In this document: positions 40,194-49,126 of the stretch, in pieces
How positions within the stretch are numbered: position 1 is the first letter of the stretch
How the letters are laid out: each line of letters opens with the position of its first letter
The notes under the pieces: model-generated
What the model was told of the DNA's origin: nothing
The model's database searches: none
The model's input: only the letters and a program-made list of their open reading frames with translations
Assembly (NCBI RefSeq): GCF_003935895.2
Contig: NZ_CP054058.1
Span: 1,736,001 to 1,800,000, forward strand
Length of the DNA stretch: 64,000 nt
Source: Scandinavium goeteborgense
GTDB taxonomy: Bacteria > Pseudomonadota > Gammaproteobacteria > Enterobacterales > Enterobacteriaceae
Direction: 5' to 3'
Made by a program: the position numbers and the translations under genes

Positions 40194-42254
40194 ATGCCAC
40201 CAAAAGCAAAACGCATTCCCCACACCATGACGCTTCATGGTGATACCCGGGTCGACAACTACTACTGGCTGCGTGACGACGACCGCACGCAGCCCGCGGT
40301 GCTCGACTACCTCAAGCAGGAAAACGACTATGGCCGCGAGGTCATGGCGTTGCAGCAAAACCTGCAGGATAAAATCCTCAAAGAGATTGTCGATCGCATT
40401 CCGCAGCGCGAAGTCTCTGCGCCCTACAGCAAAAATGGCTACCGCTACCGGCAAATTTACGAGCCGGGCTGCGAGTACGCCATTTATCAGCGCCAGTCGG
40501 TGCAGAAAGAAGAGTGGGACGACTGGGAAGTGCTGCTCGACGGCAATCAGCGCGCGGCGCACAGCGAGTTTTATACCCTCGGCGGGTTAGGTGTTTCGCC
40601 AGATAACGCGCTGATGGCGCTGACGGAAGACTATCTCTCGCGCCGCCAGTACGGCCTGCGTATCCGCAGCCTGGAAAACGATAACTGGTATCCTGAGACG
40701 CTGGAAAACGTCGAGCCGGGCTTCGTCTGGGGCAATGATTCGCAAACGCTGTACTACGTACGAAAACATCCGACGACGCTGTTGCCGCATCAGGTGTGGC
40801 GCCACACCGTAGGTATGCCGGTCAGCGCCGACGAACTGGTGTACGAAGAGCAGGACGACACTTTCTACGTCAGCCTGCACAAAACCAGTTCGAAGCATTA
40901 CGTGATTATTCATCTGGCCAGCGCCACCACCAGTGAAGTGCTGCTTCTGGATGCTGAACTGCCTGATGCTCAGCCGCTGCGCTTCCTGCCGCGCCGCAAA
41001 GATCACGAATACAGCGTTGATCATTTCCAGCATAATTTTTATCTGCGCTCCAACCGTGAAGGTAAAAACTTTGGGCTTTACCGCTCGCCCGTCCGCGACG
41101 AAAACCGCTGGGAAGCGCTGATCCCTCCGCGCGCTGAAGTGATGCTCGAAGGCTTTACCCTGTTTACCGACTGGCTGGTGGTCGAAGAGCGTCAGCACGG
41201 CCTGACCAGCCTGCGGCAGATCAATCGTAAAACCCGGGAATCCACCGGGATTGCGTTTGACGATCCGGCGTATGTGACCTGGCTGGCGTATAACCCAGAG
41301 CCCGATACCGCGCGCCTGCGTTACGGTTATTCCTCGATGACAACGCCGGACACGTTGTTTGAGCTGAATATGGATACTGGCGAACGGAAGGTGCTGAAGC
41401 AGCAGGAAGTGAAGGGCTTTGATGCCAGTCGCTATCGCAGCGAGCATCTGTGGGTTAAAGCGCGGGATGGCGCTGAAGTGCCGGTTTCGCTGGTTTATCA
41501 TCGCGAGCATTTCCGCAAAGGGAATAATCCGTTGTTGGTGTACGGCTACGGCTCATACGGCGCCAGCATGGACGCTGATTTCAGCAGCAGCCGTCTGAGC
41601 CTGCTTGACCGTGGGTTCGTGTTTGCCATCGCTCATATTCGCGGCGGCGGCGAATTAGGCCAGCAGTGGTATGAAGACGGCAAGTTCCTGCTAAAGAACA
41701 ACACTTTCAACGATTATCTTGATGTTTGCGATGCGCTGCTGGCGCAGGGCTACGGCAATCCTGAGCTTTGTTATGGAATGGGCGGCAGCGCAGGCGGAAT
41801 GCTGATGGGCACCGTTGTCAATCAGCGTCCAGAGCTGTTCCACGGGGTGATTGCTCAGGTGCCATTCGTCGATGTGGTGACGACGATGCTCGATGAGTCG
41901 ATCCCGCTGACGACCGGCGAGTTTGAGGAGTGGGGCAACCCGCAGGAGCCTGAGTATTATCATTACATGAAAGGCTACAGCCCTTATGACAACGTCGGGA
42001 AACAAGCCTATCCGCACCTGCTGGTCACCACCGGGTTGCACGATTCTCAGGTGCAATACTGGGAACCGGCCAAATGGGTGGCGAAGCTCAGAGAGCTGAA
42101 AACTGACGATAATCTGCTGCTGCTTTGTACCGATATGGATTCCGGGCACGGCGGGAAGTCGGGGCGATTCAAAAGCTATGAGGGTGTGGCGCTGGAGTTT
42201 ACATTCCTGATTGCGCTGGCCCAGGGTACGCTGCCGGGCCAGGCAACACGATAG
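40194..42254 (+). CDS. ptrB: Oligopeptidase B
   Basis: 686-residue S9A serine peptidase that cuts after Lys/Arg in short peptides. The ATG at 40194 gives the E. coli length and places the nucleophile at Ser532 in MGGSAGGML, as in E. coli. A TTG at 40176 has a better-placed AGGT and could add six residues. A beta-propeller N-domain precedes the hydrolase domain. Catalytic Asp is in [14 protein letters not shown] and His in [11 protein letters not shown]. The stop abuts the exoX stop with no gap. Confidence 0.96.
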   Translation: MPPKAKRIPHTMTLHGDTRVDNYYWLRDDDRTQPAVLDYLKQENDYGREVMALQQNLQDKILKEIVDRIPQREVSAPYSKNGYRYRQIYEPGCEYAIYQRQSVQKEEWDDWEVLLDGNQRAAHSEFYTLGGLGVSPDNALMALTEDYLSRRQYGLRIRSLENDNWYPETLENVEPGFVWGNDSQTLYYVRKHPTTLLPHQVWRHTVGMPVSADELVYEEQDDTFYVSLHKTSSKHYVIIHLASATTSEVLLLDAELPDAQPLRFLPRRKDHEYSVDHFQHNFYLRSNREGKNFGLYRSPVRDENRWEALIPPRAEVMLEGFTLFTDWLVVEERQHGLTSLRQINRKTRESTGIAFDDPAYVTWLAYNPEPDTARLRYGYSSMTTPDTLFELNMDTGERKVLKQQEVKGFDASRYRSEHLWVKARDGAEVPVSLVYHREHFRKGNNPLLVYGYGSYGASMDADFSSSRLSLLDRGFVFAIAHIRGGGELGQQWYEDGKFLLKNNTFNDYLDVCDALLAQGYGNPELCYGMGGSAGGMLMGTVVNQRPELFHGVIAQVPFVDVVTTMLDESIPLTTGEFEEWGNPQEPEYYHYMKGYSPYDNVGKQAYPHLLVTTGLHDSQVQYWEPAKWVAKLRELKTDDNLLLLCTDMDSGHGGKSGRFKSYEGVALEFTFLIALAQGTLPGQATR

Positions 42255-42914
42255 TTATTCGCCCAGCCAGTGCTTGAGGGTTAAGCGCAGTTCCGGGCTC
42301 ATCGAATTGAGATTATTGAACAACCAGCGGAGGTAGCCGGGATCTTTCTCGGCCACTTCTGACACCGGCTTCCCACGGTATTTGCCGAAGGTGAAAGTGG
42401 TCATCAGCGCCGGACGCCCGGTGATGTCGGCCATCTGATCGGCGGTCCAGCCGGAGACGTTCATAATATCAATCAGCAATGCGGCGGTAATGTAGCAGTC
42501 ATACAACGCCCGGTGATGATGCAGACCGGGCGGGGTGGTCACGCTCAGCTTGCGGGATTTGTAGAGCGCCATATTGCTGTACTTGATGCCCGGCCACAGG
42601 CGGCGGGCAAGCTTCATGGTGCAAATCCACTCGCCGTTCATTTCAGGCAATACGCGGCGGTCAAAGCTGGCGTTGTGCGCCACGTACCAGGTGCTGCCCT
42701 GATAATGCGGTACAACGTCCTCAATCCACGGCTTATCAGCGACCATCTCTTCGGTGATGCGATGGATGGCCATCGCCTGTGGGCTAATCGGTCTGTCCGG
42801 GCGCACGAGATGGCTCATGGGATTAGTTATCTTGCCGTCAACGATGTCCACCGAGGCGATTTCAACCACGCCTCCCTGTAAACCGCAGGTTTCCGTATCG
42901 ATAACGCGTAACAT
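42255..42914 (-). CDS. exoX: Exodeoxyribonuclease X
   Basis: 219-residue DnaQ-type 3'-5' exonuclease used in mismatch repair and DNA repair. I start it at ATG 42914 after GGGAGAG, giving MLRVIDTETCGLQGG; the upstream frame is not conserved. Exo I is VIDTET, Exo II AHNASFDRRVLP, and Exo III HHRALYDCY. The stop touches the ptrB stop, so the two messages must overlap at their 3' ends. Confidence 0.96.
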   Translation of the reverse strand: MLRVIDTETCGLQGGVVEIASVDIVDGKITNPMSHLVRPDRPISPQAMAIHRITEEMVADKPWIEDVVPHYQGSTWYVAHNASFDRRVLPEMNGEWICTMKLARRLWPGIKYSNMALYKSRKLSVTTPPGLHHHRALYDCYITAALLIDIMNVSGWTADQMADITGRPALMTTFTFGKYRGKPVSEVAEKDPGYLRWLFNNLNSMSPELRLTLKHWLGE

Positions 42915-42964
42915 TGTGCTCTCCCGGCTGAAAAGAGGCAGGTTATGCGCCACAGAGGCTTTCG

Positions 42965-43630
42965 TCAACAGAGGCTTTCGCGCAGCGGAATAATGTCGCC
43001 TTCCCAGCCGCCTTCGTATTTGCGACCGGTCAACAAAAGGTCCCCGCTGTCGGCGCGCACGATTAATTGACCGTTTTCATCCCACAGCGCGCTACCCACG
43101 GAATAGTTAGATTTTAATACTGCGATAGCGTAGCGGTGGGCCAGGCGCTGAAGCCGCTGCACCGACTGTTGTTGCTGAAATTCGCAGGTACAGGTTCCGG
43201 TGGCCAGCAGTGAGGCATTCGGATCGAGTTCGATAGCGCCCGCTTCGGGGGCCAGCACGCTGATGTGTTGCGTCAGTGGCGTCAGACAGGTGCCTTGTCC
43301 CTGATGCATCGTGAGCGGTGAGGACGCACCGGGCACAAAAATGGCTACACCCTTTTGACGTTCGCCGTTCATGTCGACCGGTAAACCCGCAATGATAGTC
43401 ATCCCGTGACGTTTCGCCGCAGCGCAAAGCGGTTGCAGGAGTTCATTGGTGGGACAGGGGGGAAGGGGAGAATCGGTGTCCGGTCCCGTCAACGACATTT
43501 CCGGGAACACAATCAGCTGGCAGGTCAGCTTCGCCGCCGCTTCGATAAAACGTAGATGATGGTCAATATTTTCCGCAACGCTCCTGTTGCGTGCCGTGTA
43601 CTGTGCAGCAGCAATCGTCCATGCAGGCAT
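42965..43630 (-). CDS. yobB: Carbon-nitrogen hydrolase family protein YobB
   Basis: 221-residue nitrilase-superfamily protein. The expected Glu is in LIVFPEMSLTGPD. The nucleophile Cys and Lys motifs of the superfamily are not obvious at the usual spacing, and the protein is shorter than typical members (about 260-280). E. coli YobB is similar in size. Activity is therefore doubtful. It lies on the same strand as exoX, between exoX and holE. Confidence 0.85.
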   Translation of the reverse strand: MPAWTIAAAQYTARNRSVAENIDHHLRFIEAAAKLTCQLIVFPEMSLTGPDTDSPLPPCPTNELLQPLCAAAKRHGMTIIAGLPVDMNGERQKGVAIFVPGASSPLTMHQGQGTCLTPLTQHISVLAPEAGAIELDPNASLLATGTCTCEFQQQQSVQRLQRLAHRYAIAVLKSNYSVGSALWDENGQLIVRADSGDLLLTGRKYEGGWEGDIIPLRESLC

Positions 43631-43653
43631 AGTGGCTTCCTTATCACTTTTCT

Positions 43654-43674
43654 TGACTCAGAGTCCCTGAGTCA
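43654..43674. repeat. Hairpin downstream of holE
   Basis: 8-bp stem TGACTCAG / CTGAGTCA with loop AGTCC in the holE-yobB gap. There is no T-run; it could be a 3'-end stabiliser of holE mRNA. Confidence 0.4.
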
Positions 43675-43738
43675 CACATGAGAATCTTCTCAAGATTGTA
43701 GCCGCGGCAGTGTAAGGAAGTGTAACAGTGAGTAAGTC

Positions 43739-43969
43739 TTACTTTTGTTTCGGTTCGTATGGCAGGCGGGACAAGTTTACCGACGCTAGTCGATGCGCGA
43801 TCAGGCGCTCGCGGAACCAGTCGCGAAGGTGCGTCGGCTGTTCACGCTCCACCACTTCAGCCACGATAGGCATATTGTAGCGCTCTTTAAATGCAACCCC
43901 GGCGGCGGCCAAATCGACGTTAATTTTGTCCATCTCGTCCTGGGGAAGTTTTGCCAGATTGGTGTTCAT
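43739..43969 (-). CDS. holE: DNA polymerase III theta subunit
   Basis: 76-residue protein that binds and stabilises the epsilon proofreading subunit of the replicase core; same length as E. coli. The sequence [20 protein letters not shown] and the helix-rich remainder with [15 protein letters not shown] are diagnostic. It is divergent from yobA. Confidence 0.97.
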   Translation of the reverse strand: MNTNLAKLPQDEMDKINVDLAAAGVAFKERYNMPIVAEVVEREQPTHLRDWFRERLIAHRLASVNLSRLPYEPKQK

Positions 43970-44107
43970 CTTGGGCTCCTTCTGATATCGGGGCTGAAAG
44001 TACTAAGAGTGTCGCGAAATAGCAAGACCAACGGCGGTGAATCTCGACGTAAACATTATACGAGGTTATTCTCTCCCACAGATATATAACAAAAGGGAAT
44101 GTAGAGA

Positions 44108-44482
44108 ATGAACCGTATCGCCTCCCGCGCGCTGCGCACCGGTGTTTTCCTGACCTGCGTTTTAACCACTTCCGCGGCCTTCGCCCACGCCCATCTTAAA
44201 CATCAATATCCTGCGGCTGATGCCCAAGTTACGGCGGCTCCCCAGGCGCTGACTCTCAATTTCTCGGAAGGGGTTGAGGTAAAATTCAGTGGCATCACGC
44301 TGACGGGCCCACAGCAGGCGCAGATACCTGTTGGCGCAGTGAAGCTCAATGAAAAAGACAACACCCAGCTTATCGTCCCGGTCGAGCAATCTCTCAAACC
44401 CGGCGATTACACCGTTGACTGGCACGTGGTGTCGGTGGACGGTCACAAAACCAAAGGCCAGTACCATTTCAGCGTGAAATAA
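44108..44482 (+). CDS. yobA: CopC-domain periplasmic protein YobA
   Basis: 124-residue periplasmic copper-binding CopC-family protein. The signal peptide ends at AFAHA, so the mature chain starts with His, the usual Cu(II) ligand. HLKHQYPAADAQV and the C-terminal DWHVVSVDGHKTKG (His and Asp ligands) are typical. It heads the yobA-yebZ-yebY unit, with yebZ starting 2 nt after its stop. Confidence 0.95.
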   Translation: MNRIASRALRTGVFLTCVLTTSAAFAHAHLKHQYPAADAQVTAAPQALTLNFSEGVEVKFSGITLTGPQQAQIPVGAVKLNEKDNTQLIVPVEQSLKPGDYTVDWHVVSVDGHKTKGQYHFSVK

Positions 44483-44484
44483 CC

Positions 44485-45354
44485 GTGCTGGCGTCGGTCT
44501 ATGTCGGGCTGCGAGGCCTGCATTTCATTGCCGTCATGCTCGCCTTCGGCTGCGTGCTGTATGGTGCCTGGTGGGCAACGCCCCAGCTGCGTCGGTTGAT
44601 GATGCAACGCTTCCTGCCGTTTCTGCGCGTCGCGTTGCTGGTGAACGCTATAACGGCAACGTTAATGCTGATGCTGCAGGGCGGACAAATGGGCAACGGC
44701 TGGGGCGATGTCCTGCAACCTGAGGTCTGGCTCGCCGTGGCGGGTACGCGTTTTGGTAGCGTCTGGCTGTGGCAAATTCTGCTGACGTGGATTGCGCTGA
44801 TTGTCGTCTGCCTGAAACCGCATCGGCTGGCACCGCTGTTGCTGATTCTGTGCATCGCACAGTTTTTACTTATGGCGGGTGTAGGGCACGCGGCAATGCG
44901 CGATGGCATCATTGGCGCGTTGCAGCGGATGAATCACGGCGTGCATCTTCTGTGCGCGGGGGCCTGGTTTGGTGGCCTGCTGCCGTTTCTTTATTGCCTG
45001 CGCCTGGCGAATGGCCCTTGGCGCACCTCGGCCATCAATACCATGATGCGTTTTTCTCGTTGGGGCCATCTGGCGGTCATTGGGGTGATCCTGAGCGGGC
45101 TGGCTAACGCCTGGTTGATTCAGGGGCAGCTGGTGACGGATACGGCCTATGGACGTCTGCTGTTGGTGAAATGTGCGTTCGTGGCGCTGATGGTGGTAAT
45201 CGCCCTGGTGAACAGGTATGTTCTGGTGCCGCGAATGGCGACAGACAGACAGCACATACAGCGGCTGTTTGTGCGCACGACGCAGGCGGAAATGATTTTA
45301 GGGGCTCTGGTGCTGGCGGCGGTAAGCCTCTTCGCAACCTGGGAACCGTTCTGA
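44485..45354 (+). CDS. yebZ: CopD-family copper membrane protein YebZ
   Basis: 289-residue inner-membrane protein with about eight hydrophobic segments, CopD family. The start is GTG, 2 nt after yobA. The motifs [10 protein letters not shown] and [19 protein letters not shown] contain the His residues expected to carry copper across the membrane from CopC. The system is thought to aid copper uptake or handling with YobA and YebY. Confidence 0.94.
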   Translation: MLASVYVGLRGLHFIAVMLAFGCVLYGAWWATPQLRRLMMQRFLPFLRVALLVNAITATLMLMLQGGQMGNGWGDVLQPEVWLAVAGTRFGSVWLWQILLTWIALIVVCLKPHRLAPLLLILCIAQFLLMAGVGHAAMRDGIIGALQRMNHGVHLLCAGAWFGGLLPFLYCLRLANGPWRTSAINTMMRFSRWGHLAVIGVILSGLANAWLIQGQLVTDTAYGRLLLVKCAFVALMVVIALVNRYVLVPRMATDRQHIQRLFVRTTQAEMILGALVLAAVSLFATWEPF

Positions 45355-45370
45355 ATTAAGTGGCAGAATC

Positions 45371-45709
45371 ATGAAAAAACTCGTTTTATCAATGTTGTTA
45401 CTGGCAACAACTGGAACCGCCCTGGCGGCACCGCAAATTATCACCGTCAGTCGTTTTGAGATGGGTAAAGAACAGTGGGCATTTAATCGTGAAGAGGTGA
45501 TGTTGACCTGCCGTCCGGGCAATGCGCTATATGCCATTAACCCCAGCACGCTGATGCAATATCCGTTAAATGCCGTTGCCGAGCAGGAAGTGAAGGAAGG
45601 GAAGACCAACGCCCAGCCGATTTCTGTGATCCAGGTCGACGATCCTGAGCATTTGGATCAAAAAATGAGCCTGGCGCCGTTTATCGCCCGCGCTGAAAAG
45701 CTTTGCTAA
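45371..45709 (+). CDS. yebY: Periplasmic protein YebY (DUF2511)
   Basis: 112-residue secreted protein with a signal peptide ([20 protein letters not shown]). Two Cys remain in the mature chain (LTCRPG and the terminal KLC), compatible with a disulphide. It is third in the copper-linked unit, 16 nt after yebZ. Its molecular role is unknown. Confidence 0.93.
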   Translation: MKKLVLSMLLLATTGTALAAPQIITVSRFEMGKEQWAFNREEVMLTCRPGNALYAINPSTLMQYPLNAVAEQEVKEGKTNAQPISVIQVDDPEHLDQKMSLAPFIARAEKLC

Positions 45710-45739
45710 GACGCAACGTTAACTGATTGACAGACAATA

Positions 45740-45778
45740 AAAAACCGCAAGTTTCTCTGACGAAAGCTTGCGGTTTTT
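45740..45778. terminator. yebY terminator, bidirectional
   Basis: 12-bp stem AAAAACCGCAAG / CTTGCGGTTTTT with a 15-nt loop; T-rich on both strands. It could also stop a minus-strand SraC-like transcript. Confidence 0.88.
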
Positions 45779-45788
45779 GCTTTTTGTG

Positions 45789-46037
45789 ACGCTTTGCTCA
45801 CGGTTTTTTTCTGACCACTTTTGTCGCGGACTGGAAAACCTGGCATGGTCATCTATTCTTAAAGGGCAAGGCGACTTTAGCCTGCATTAATGCCAACTTT
45901 TAGCGCACGGCTCTCTCCCAAGAGCCATTTCCCTGGACCGAATACAGGAATCGTATTCGGTCTCTTTTTATCTGCAAGTGATATCAGCAACTTACAGCAT
46001 CGGCCTGAAAATTTCCCACACTTCCACGACCAACCTG
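45789..46037 (-). ncRNA. sraC: Possible SraC (RyeA) antisense to SdsR
   Basis: In E. coli SraC is a 249-nt RNA transcribed fully opposite SdsR and pairing with it as a toxin-antitoxin-like pair. Here the minus strand has an extended -10 (TGATATAAA; TATAAA at 46044-46049) that would start RNA near 46037 and run across SdsR. The ends are inferred from that promoter and the E. coli length; the sequence outside SdsR is not recognisably conserved to me. Confidence 0.35.
45866..45969 (+). ncRNA. sdsR: SdsR (RyeB) small RNA
   Basis: About 104-nt sigma-S-dependent, Hfq-bound sRNA. It begins GCAAGGCGACTTTAGCCTGC and is nearly identical to E. coli SdsR through the central TGCCAACTTTTAGCGCACGG and the small hairpin GGCTCT...AGAGCC. 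It ends in the terminator GACCGAATAC / GTATTCGGTC (45936-45962) plus T5. The -10-like CTATTCTTAA just upstream fits a sigma-S promoter. The setting, between yebY and pphA, is the same as in E. coli. Known targets in Salmonella/E. coli include ompD and mutS mRNAs. Confidence 0.95.
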
Positions 46038-46049
46038 TTTTCTTTTATA

Positions 46050-46448
46050 TCACATCAAAATCGGTCTTAACATTTTTTTTACACGAAAAATGCAGATCCT
46101 CGCGACCGCGAGTTACGTCGTTATGTCAGCAGGGAGGGGACATATATAGGCGAAAAAAGCATAAAAAAAACCCCTTCGCTTCGCAGGGCAAAGGGGAAAA
46201 GCTTGCAATGAATATTATATTTTCGGACTCACTTTTACGGCTTTACAGGGATATGCAGCGCCGCGAGGTGGTTTGGTCTGAAAGTTGCGCGTCCAGGGAT
46301 GTGGAGTCAGTCAGACCTGAAACGTAATGCCACGTGCTGTCAGGAAGAAGCAGCCCGCCGCGCTATGTTTCGCTCAGAATGGTATGCATCACGGTGGTTT
46401 GATTCAAATGCCATCTTGTTTAATTTTGAATATGCGAAACCAAAGGGA
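46050..46448. other. Non-coding stretch between SdsR and the 47-residue ORF
   Basis: Several short frames are open on both strands but none has a credible start signal or family resemblance. The only clear structure is the minus-strand terminator at 46163-46196. The 250 bp right of it would be a long 3' UTR of the small ORF, or could hide an unrecognised small RNA. Confidence 0.4.
46163..46196 (-). terminator. Minus-strand terminator downstream of the small ORF
   Basis: Reading the minus strand: CCCCTT, a 14-nt loop, AAGGGG, then eight T. It ends whatever transcript comes from the 47-residue ORF and VirK-family gene. Confidence 0.75.
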
Positions 46449-46592
46449 TTATTCAGGCGTGACGATATCGGGATAGAGAAGGGTTTCAAGATAGCTGACC
46501 AGCACCCAAATTTGATCGCTCAAAATGAACCAGATGCCCAGCCCAAGTAAAACCAGAACGAGAATTGTCAGGGCAATTTCGATTTTGCTCAT
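46449..46592 (-). CDS. 47-residue single-pass membrane peptide, unrecognised
   Basis: Begins MSKIEIALTILVLVLLGLGI; a strongly hydrophobic helix spans residues 6-24. A mixed segment follows (SDQIWVLVSYLETLLYPD), and the peptide ends at VTPE. No cysteines. It lies 130 bp downstream of the VirK-family gene on the same strand, with a terminator 250 bp further. The Shine-Dalgarno is weak. I do not recognise the family; the clean helix and in-frame ends favour a real small inner-membrane protein, but coding is inferred. Confidence 0.55.
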   Translation of the reverse strand: MSKIEIALTILVLVLLGLGIWFILSDQIWVLVSYLETLLYPDIVTPE

Positions 46593-46681
46593 AGCCAGGA
46601 AGTACCGCCAGCGAGGTATCAGAGGAATACCTCATGATGATAGCGAAACATCAGGGGCTTGTGCAATTGTGATGCGAGAAA

Positions 46682-46708
46682 GCCTCTGCCAATGTGTACA
46701 GCAGAGGC
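46682..46708 (-). terminator. Hairpin just after the VirK-family gene
   Basis: 8-bp stem GCCTCTGC / GCAGAGGC with an 11-nt loop, 15 bp past the gene's stop. Only a short T-rich tail, so partial termination is plausible. A second hairpin, GAGGTAT / ATACCTC (46613-46633), follows. Confidence 0.5.
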
Positions 46709-46722
46709 CAACGCAGTTGCGC

Positions 46723-47673
46723 TTACGCGCGCGGGAAAAGCGCGTTGAACTGGGCTGCCATCTCGTCGAGCAGCGCAAAACGGCGGCGGTACTCTGCGCG
46801 TTTTTTGCTGGCAATGTCTTCCAGAGATTTACGTTCTTGCGCCAGCGGTAGCTGCCACCGGAATGCGTCGCGTTTAACGCCGTCTAACGATGCCCAAAAC
46901 TCGTCGTAGCTGGCATGGAAATGACGGCCTTTGCTGAAACGATAACGCAGGGCGCGGAATACGTGGCCATTATCACTGACGCCGGAGAGTGTGGTTATCC
47001 CGCACTCTCCGGCCATCAGGCCAAAGCATTCAACCAGAATACGTTTCGGGAACAGCCCATAACAGGCGCGGGTGGCGTGCTTAATGACGTCATGAGAGAC
47101 GTTGCGACGGGGTCCCTGCAGACCACCGACGATCAGCTCCCAGCCGTCATGGCTCCGGGCAACGCTGAATGTTGTGCTGGCCAGAACCGTATCGTCGGCG
47201 CCGCAAAACCACAGTGTGCTTTCGCCTTCACGTTCGGCCTTGTGCGCGCAGGAGGCGTACAGCGTAAACTGGGCACCGTCTTTGCCCTCAAAGCTCAGCA
47301 GCTCCGTAGGCTCGGTGGCGGTTAATGCTGCGGCGAGTCGGGTGCCTTTAAGCGAGTCGATAAACTGATAATGGCCGACAATCGCTTGCGCACGCTGCGT
47401 TGACGACAAACCCCGCGCCAGATACTGGCGATGGGTTTTGCTGGGCAGTGTGACCTGCGCGTTCAACAGACGCATGAAGTCTGGGCGCTGGCCGAGAGTG
47501 TCGAGCATCAGTCGGGTTGAGCGATAAAAAATCATCGTACGCAGCAAAAACTTCAGACGGTAGTCCGCTTTTTTCCAGATTGGCGAAGGGGCAAGTTTGC
47601 CGCTGACCAGTTCAGAAATAAGATGCGAGCGCGGTTCAGGTGAATAGGCGGAGTTCAGGGGGTTGTCCGACAT
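46723..47673 (-). CDS. VirK/YbjX family protein (DUF535)
   Basis: 316-residue cytoplasmic protein, no signal peptide. It resembles E. coli YbjX and the VirK proteins of Shigella/Salmonella, which are linked to virulence protein display and resistance to antimicrobial peptides, with no known biochemistry. Conserved-looking stretches are YLARGLSSTQRAQAIVGHYQ, LWFCGADDTVLASTTFS and VGGLQGPRRNVSHDVIKHAT, and a basic C-terminus. It stands between SdsR and pphA, a slot that is empty in E. coli K-12. A paralogue at the ybjX locus is likely elsewhere. Family assignment is by pattern memory. Confidence 0.82.
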   Translation of the reverse strand: MSDNPLNSAYSPEPRSHLISELVSGKLAPSPIWKKADYRLKFLLRTMIFYRSTRLMLDTLGQRPDFMRLLNAQVTLPSKTHRQYLARGLSSTQRAQAIVGHYQFIDSLKGTRLAAALTATEPTELLSFEGKDGAQFTLYASCAHKAEREGESTLWFCGADDTVLASTTFSVARSHDGWELIVGGLQGPRRNVSHDVIKHATRACYGLFPKRILVECFGLMAGECGITTLSGVSDNGHVFRALRYRFSKGRHFHASYDEFWASLDGVKRDAFRWQLPLAQERKSLEDIASKKRAEYRRRFALLDEMAAQFNALFPRA

Positions 47674-47836
47674 GATAATAACCTCATCATTGTTCTGAGG
47701 CTATTCTAACGGCCGGTGCGGTTAATCTTAATGCACGCACAGACTTTATTCCGCGTTCGTTTATACTTGATTTACGTTTTACAAAAAGCGTAAGGCAATC
47801 CGTGTATCCCCTATACTTAAACTAGGGGGCAACGCT

Positions 47837-48481
47837 ATGTATCAACACATTGACGGCAAAGCCTGGCGGCATATATGGCTCATTGGCGACCTGCATGGTT
47901 GCTTTAATTTGCTGATGCCTAAACTCCGGGCCCACGAATTTAATCCTTATCAGGATGTACTCATCTCCGTTGGCGACCTGATTGATCGGGGACCCGACAG
48001 TCTCAAATGTCTCGAGCTTATTCATCAAAAATGGTTTTTCGCTATTCGTGGAAATCACGAACAAATGGCGATGGACGCGCTTGAGCATCAGCAATTATCG
48101 CTGTGGGAATTGAATGGGGGAGCGTGGTTCGAACACTGTACGGTGAATGAGCAGGCTGAGGCCCAACGTCTACTACAGGCCTGTCATGAACTGCCGTATG
48201 TCATCGAAGTGGACACCGATTCAGGTGTGCATGTCGTGGCTCATGCCGATTATCCGGCCGCGCATTATCAGTGGCAACAGGACGTCGACTGGCATCGCGT
48301 ACTGTGGGACCGTCAGCGGCTGAGCGACCATCTGGCAGGGAATCATTCTCATATTGATGGCGCGGATCACTTCTGGTTTGGGCACACGCCCTTAAAGCAC
48401 CGTTATGATGTGCTCAATCAGCATTACATCGATACCGGTGCAGTATTTGGCGGTGAGCTGACGCTGGTCCAGCTTCAGTAG
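47837..48481 (+). CDS. pphA: Serine/threonine protein phosphatase 1
   Basis: 214-residue metallophosphatase (PrpA). The metal-binding motifs are complete: GDLHG (about 19-23), GDLIDRGPDS (about 47-56), GNHEQMAMDA (about 74-83), and later His residues in VVAHADYPAAH and GHTPLKHRYDV. In E. coli it links misfolded-protein signals to the Cpx/heat-shock response. Its stop abuts the yebW stop on the other strand. Confidence 0.95.
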   Translation: MYQHIDGKAWRHIWLIGDLHGCFNLLMPKLRAHEFNPYQDVLISVGDLIDRGPDSLKCLELIHQKWFFAIRGNHEQMAMDALEHQQLSLWELNGGAWFEHCTVNEQAEAQRLLQACHELPYVIEVDTDSGVHVVAHADYPAAHYQWQQDVDWHRVLWDRQRLSDHLAGNHSHIDGADHFWFGHTPLKHRYDVLNQHYIDTGAVFGGELTLVQLQ

Positions 48482-48673
48482 TTACAAATCGCTGTATTCC
48501 TGCGCCGGACGCCAGAAACCGTCAATAAAATCCTCAACCGGGAAGCAACCGCCTTGCCTTATTCGCTGCGCGTCCATAGCCCGTACGCACTGCGGCTCGG
48601 TGTTATAGACGTCCACCACAATGTCTTCGCAGCCGCCATCGAGATAACAAATAAACAAAACCAGAGCGAACAT
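48482..48673 (-). CDS. yebW: Small protein YebW
   Basis: 63 residues, the same size and sequence type as E. coli YebW. The N-terminus is hydrophobic (MFALVLFICYLDGGCEDIV) and four Cys are present. It may be an exported or membrane-tethered peptide; function unknown. Convergent with pphA, with no space between the stops. Confidence 0.9.
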   Translation of the reverse strand: MFALVLFICYLDGGCEDIVVDVYNTEPQCVRAMDAQRIRQGGCFPVEDFIDGFWRPAQEYSDL

Positions 48674-48738
48674 CGCATCCTCACACTCTTGCGCGTTGCC
48701 TTAAGTGTAAGAGAAATAAGCGAAATGCGAAAATAAAT

Positions 48739-48762
48739 AACCCGCCTAAAATTGGGCGGGTT
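48739..48762 (-). terminator. yebV terminator
   Basis: 8-bp stem AACCCGCC / GGCGGGTT with loop, followed on the minus strand by ATTTATTTT; 10 bp after the yebV stop. Confidence 0.7.
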
Positions 48763-48771
48763 CCTTTTGAA

Positions 48772-49011
48772 TCAGGCTAAGCGCATGACCCAGGCATCGG
48801 ACTTACTGTCATAGTGTTTGCGGTATAGAACAGAGTGTTCCCCATCGAGAATGGCGGGAACGCTGGTTTCGGCATCCCAGGCATCGAGTTGCATGCATAA
48901 ATCAGGGTCAGATTTACAGGGAATGCTTAACGTTCGCTCCCCTTGCTGCTCGCCATGCAGCTCGCCGTCATCAATTTCAAAGGCGCCGATTCGTACGCTG
49001 GTTTTGGTCAT
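48772..49011 (-). CDS. yebV: Small conserved protein YebV
   Basis: 79 residues matching E. coli YebV (KTSVRIGAFEIDDGELHGE at the start, KHYDSKSDAWVMRLA at the end). Acidic, soluble, function unknown. It lies between yebW and rsmF as in E. coli, with its own terminator. Confidence 0.92.
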   Translation of the reverse strand: MTKTSVRIGAFEIDDGELHGEQQGERTLSIPCKSDPDLCMQLDAWDAETSVPAILDGEHSVLYRKHYDSKSDAWVMRLA

Positions 49012-49126
49012 AATGCTCTCCGGTTATCTGCTTCGTTGTGGTATGACCAGTTAGGTCTTCCCATTTTTTAGCGTAGACAAGGGCGAGCATTTTGCCAGTC
49101 AGAACGTGCTTAATTTTGGCTCAGCG

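Noticed and set aside
42965-43630. Calling yobB a functional omega-amidase or nitrilase
   Set aside because: Only the Glu motif is clear; the Lys and nucleophile Cys are not where the superfamily places them, so no activity is claimed.
45890-46327. Plus-strand frame of 145 codons crossing the SdsR region
   Set aside because: It runs through the SdsR sRNA and its terminator and has no ribosome-binding site.
46299-46550. Plus-strand frame of 83 codons
   Set aside because: It is antisense to the better-supported 47-residue membrane ORF, lacks a Shine-Dalgarno and has no recognisable motif.
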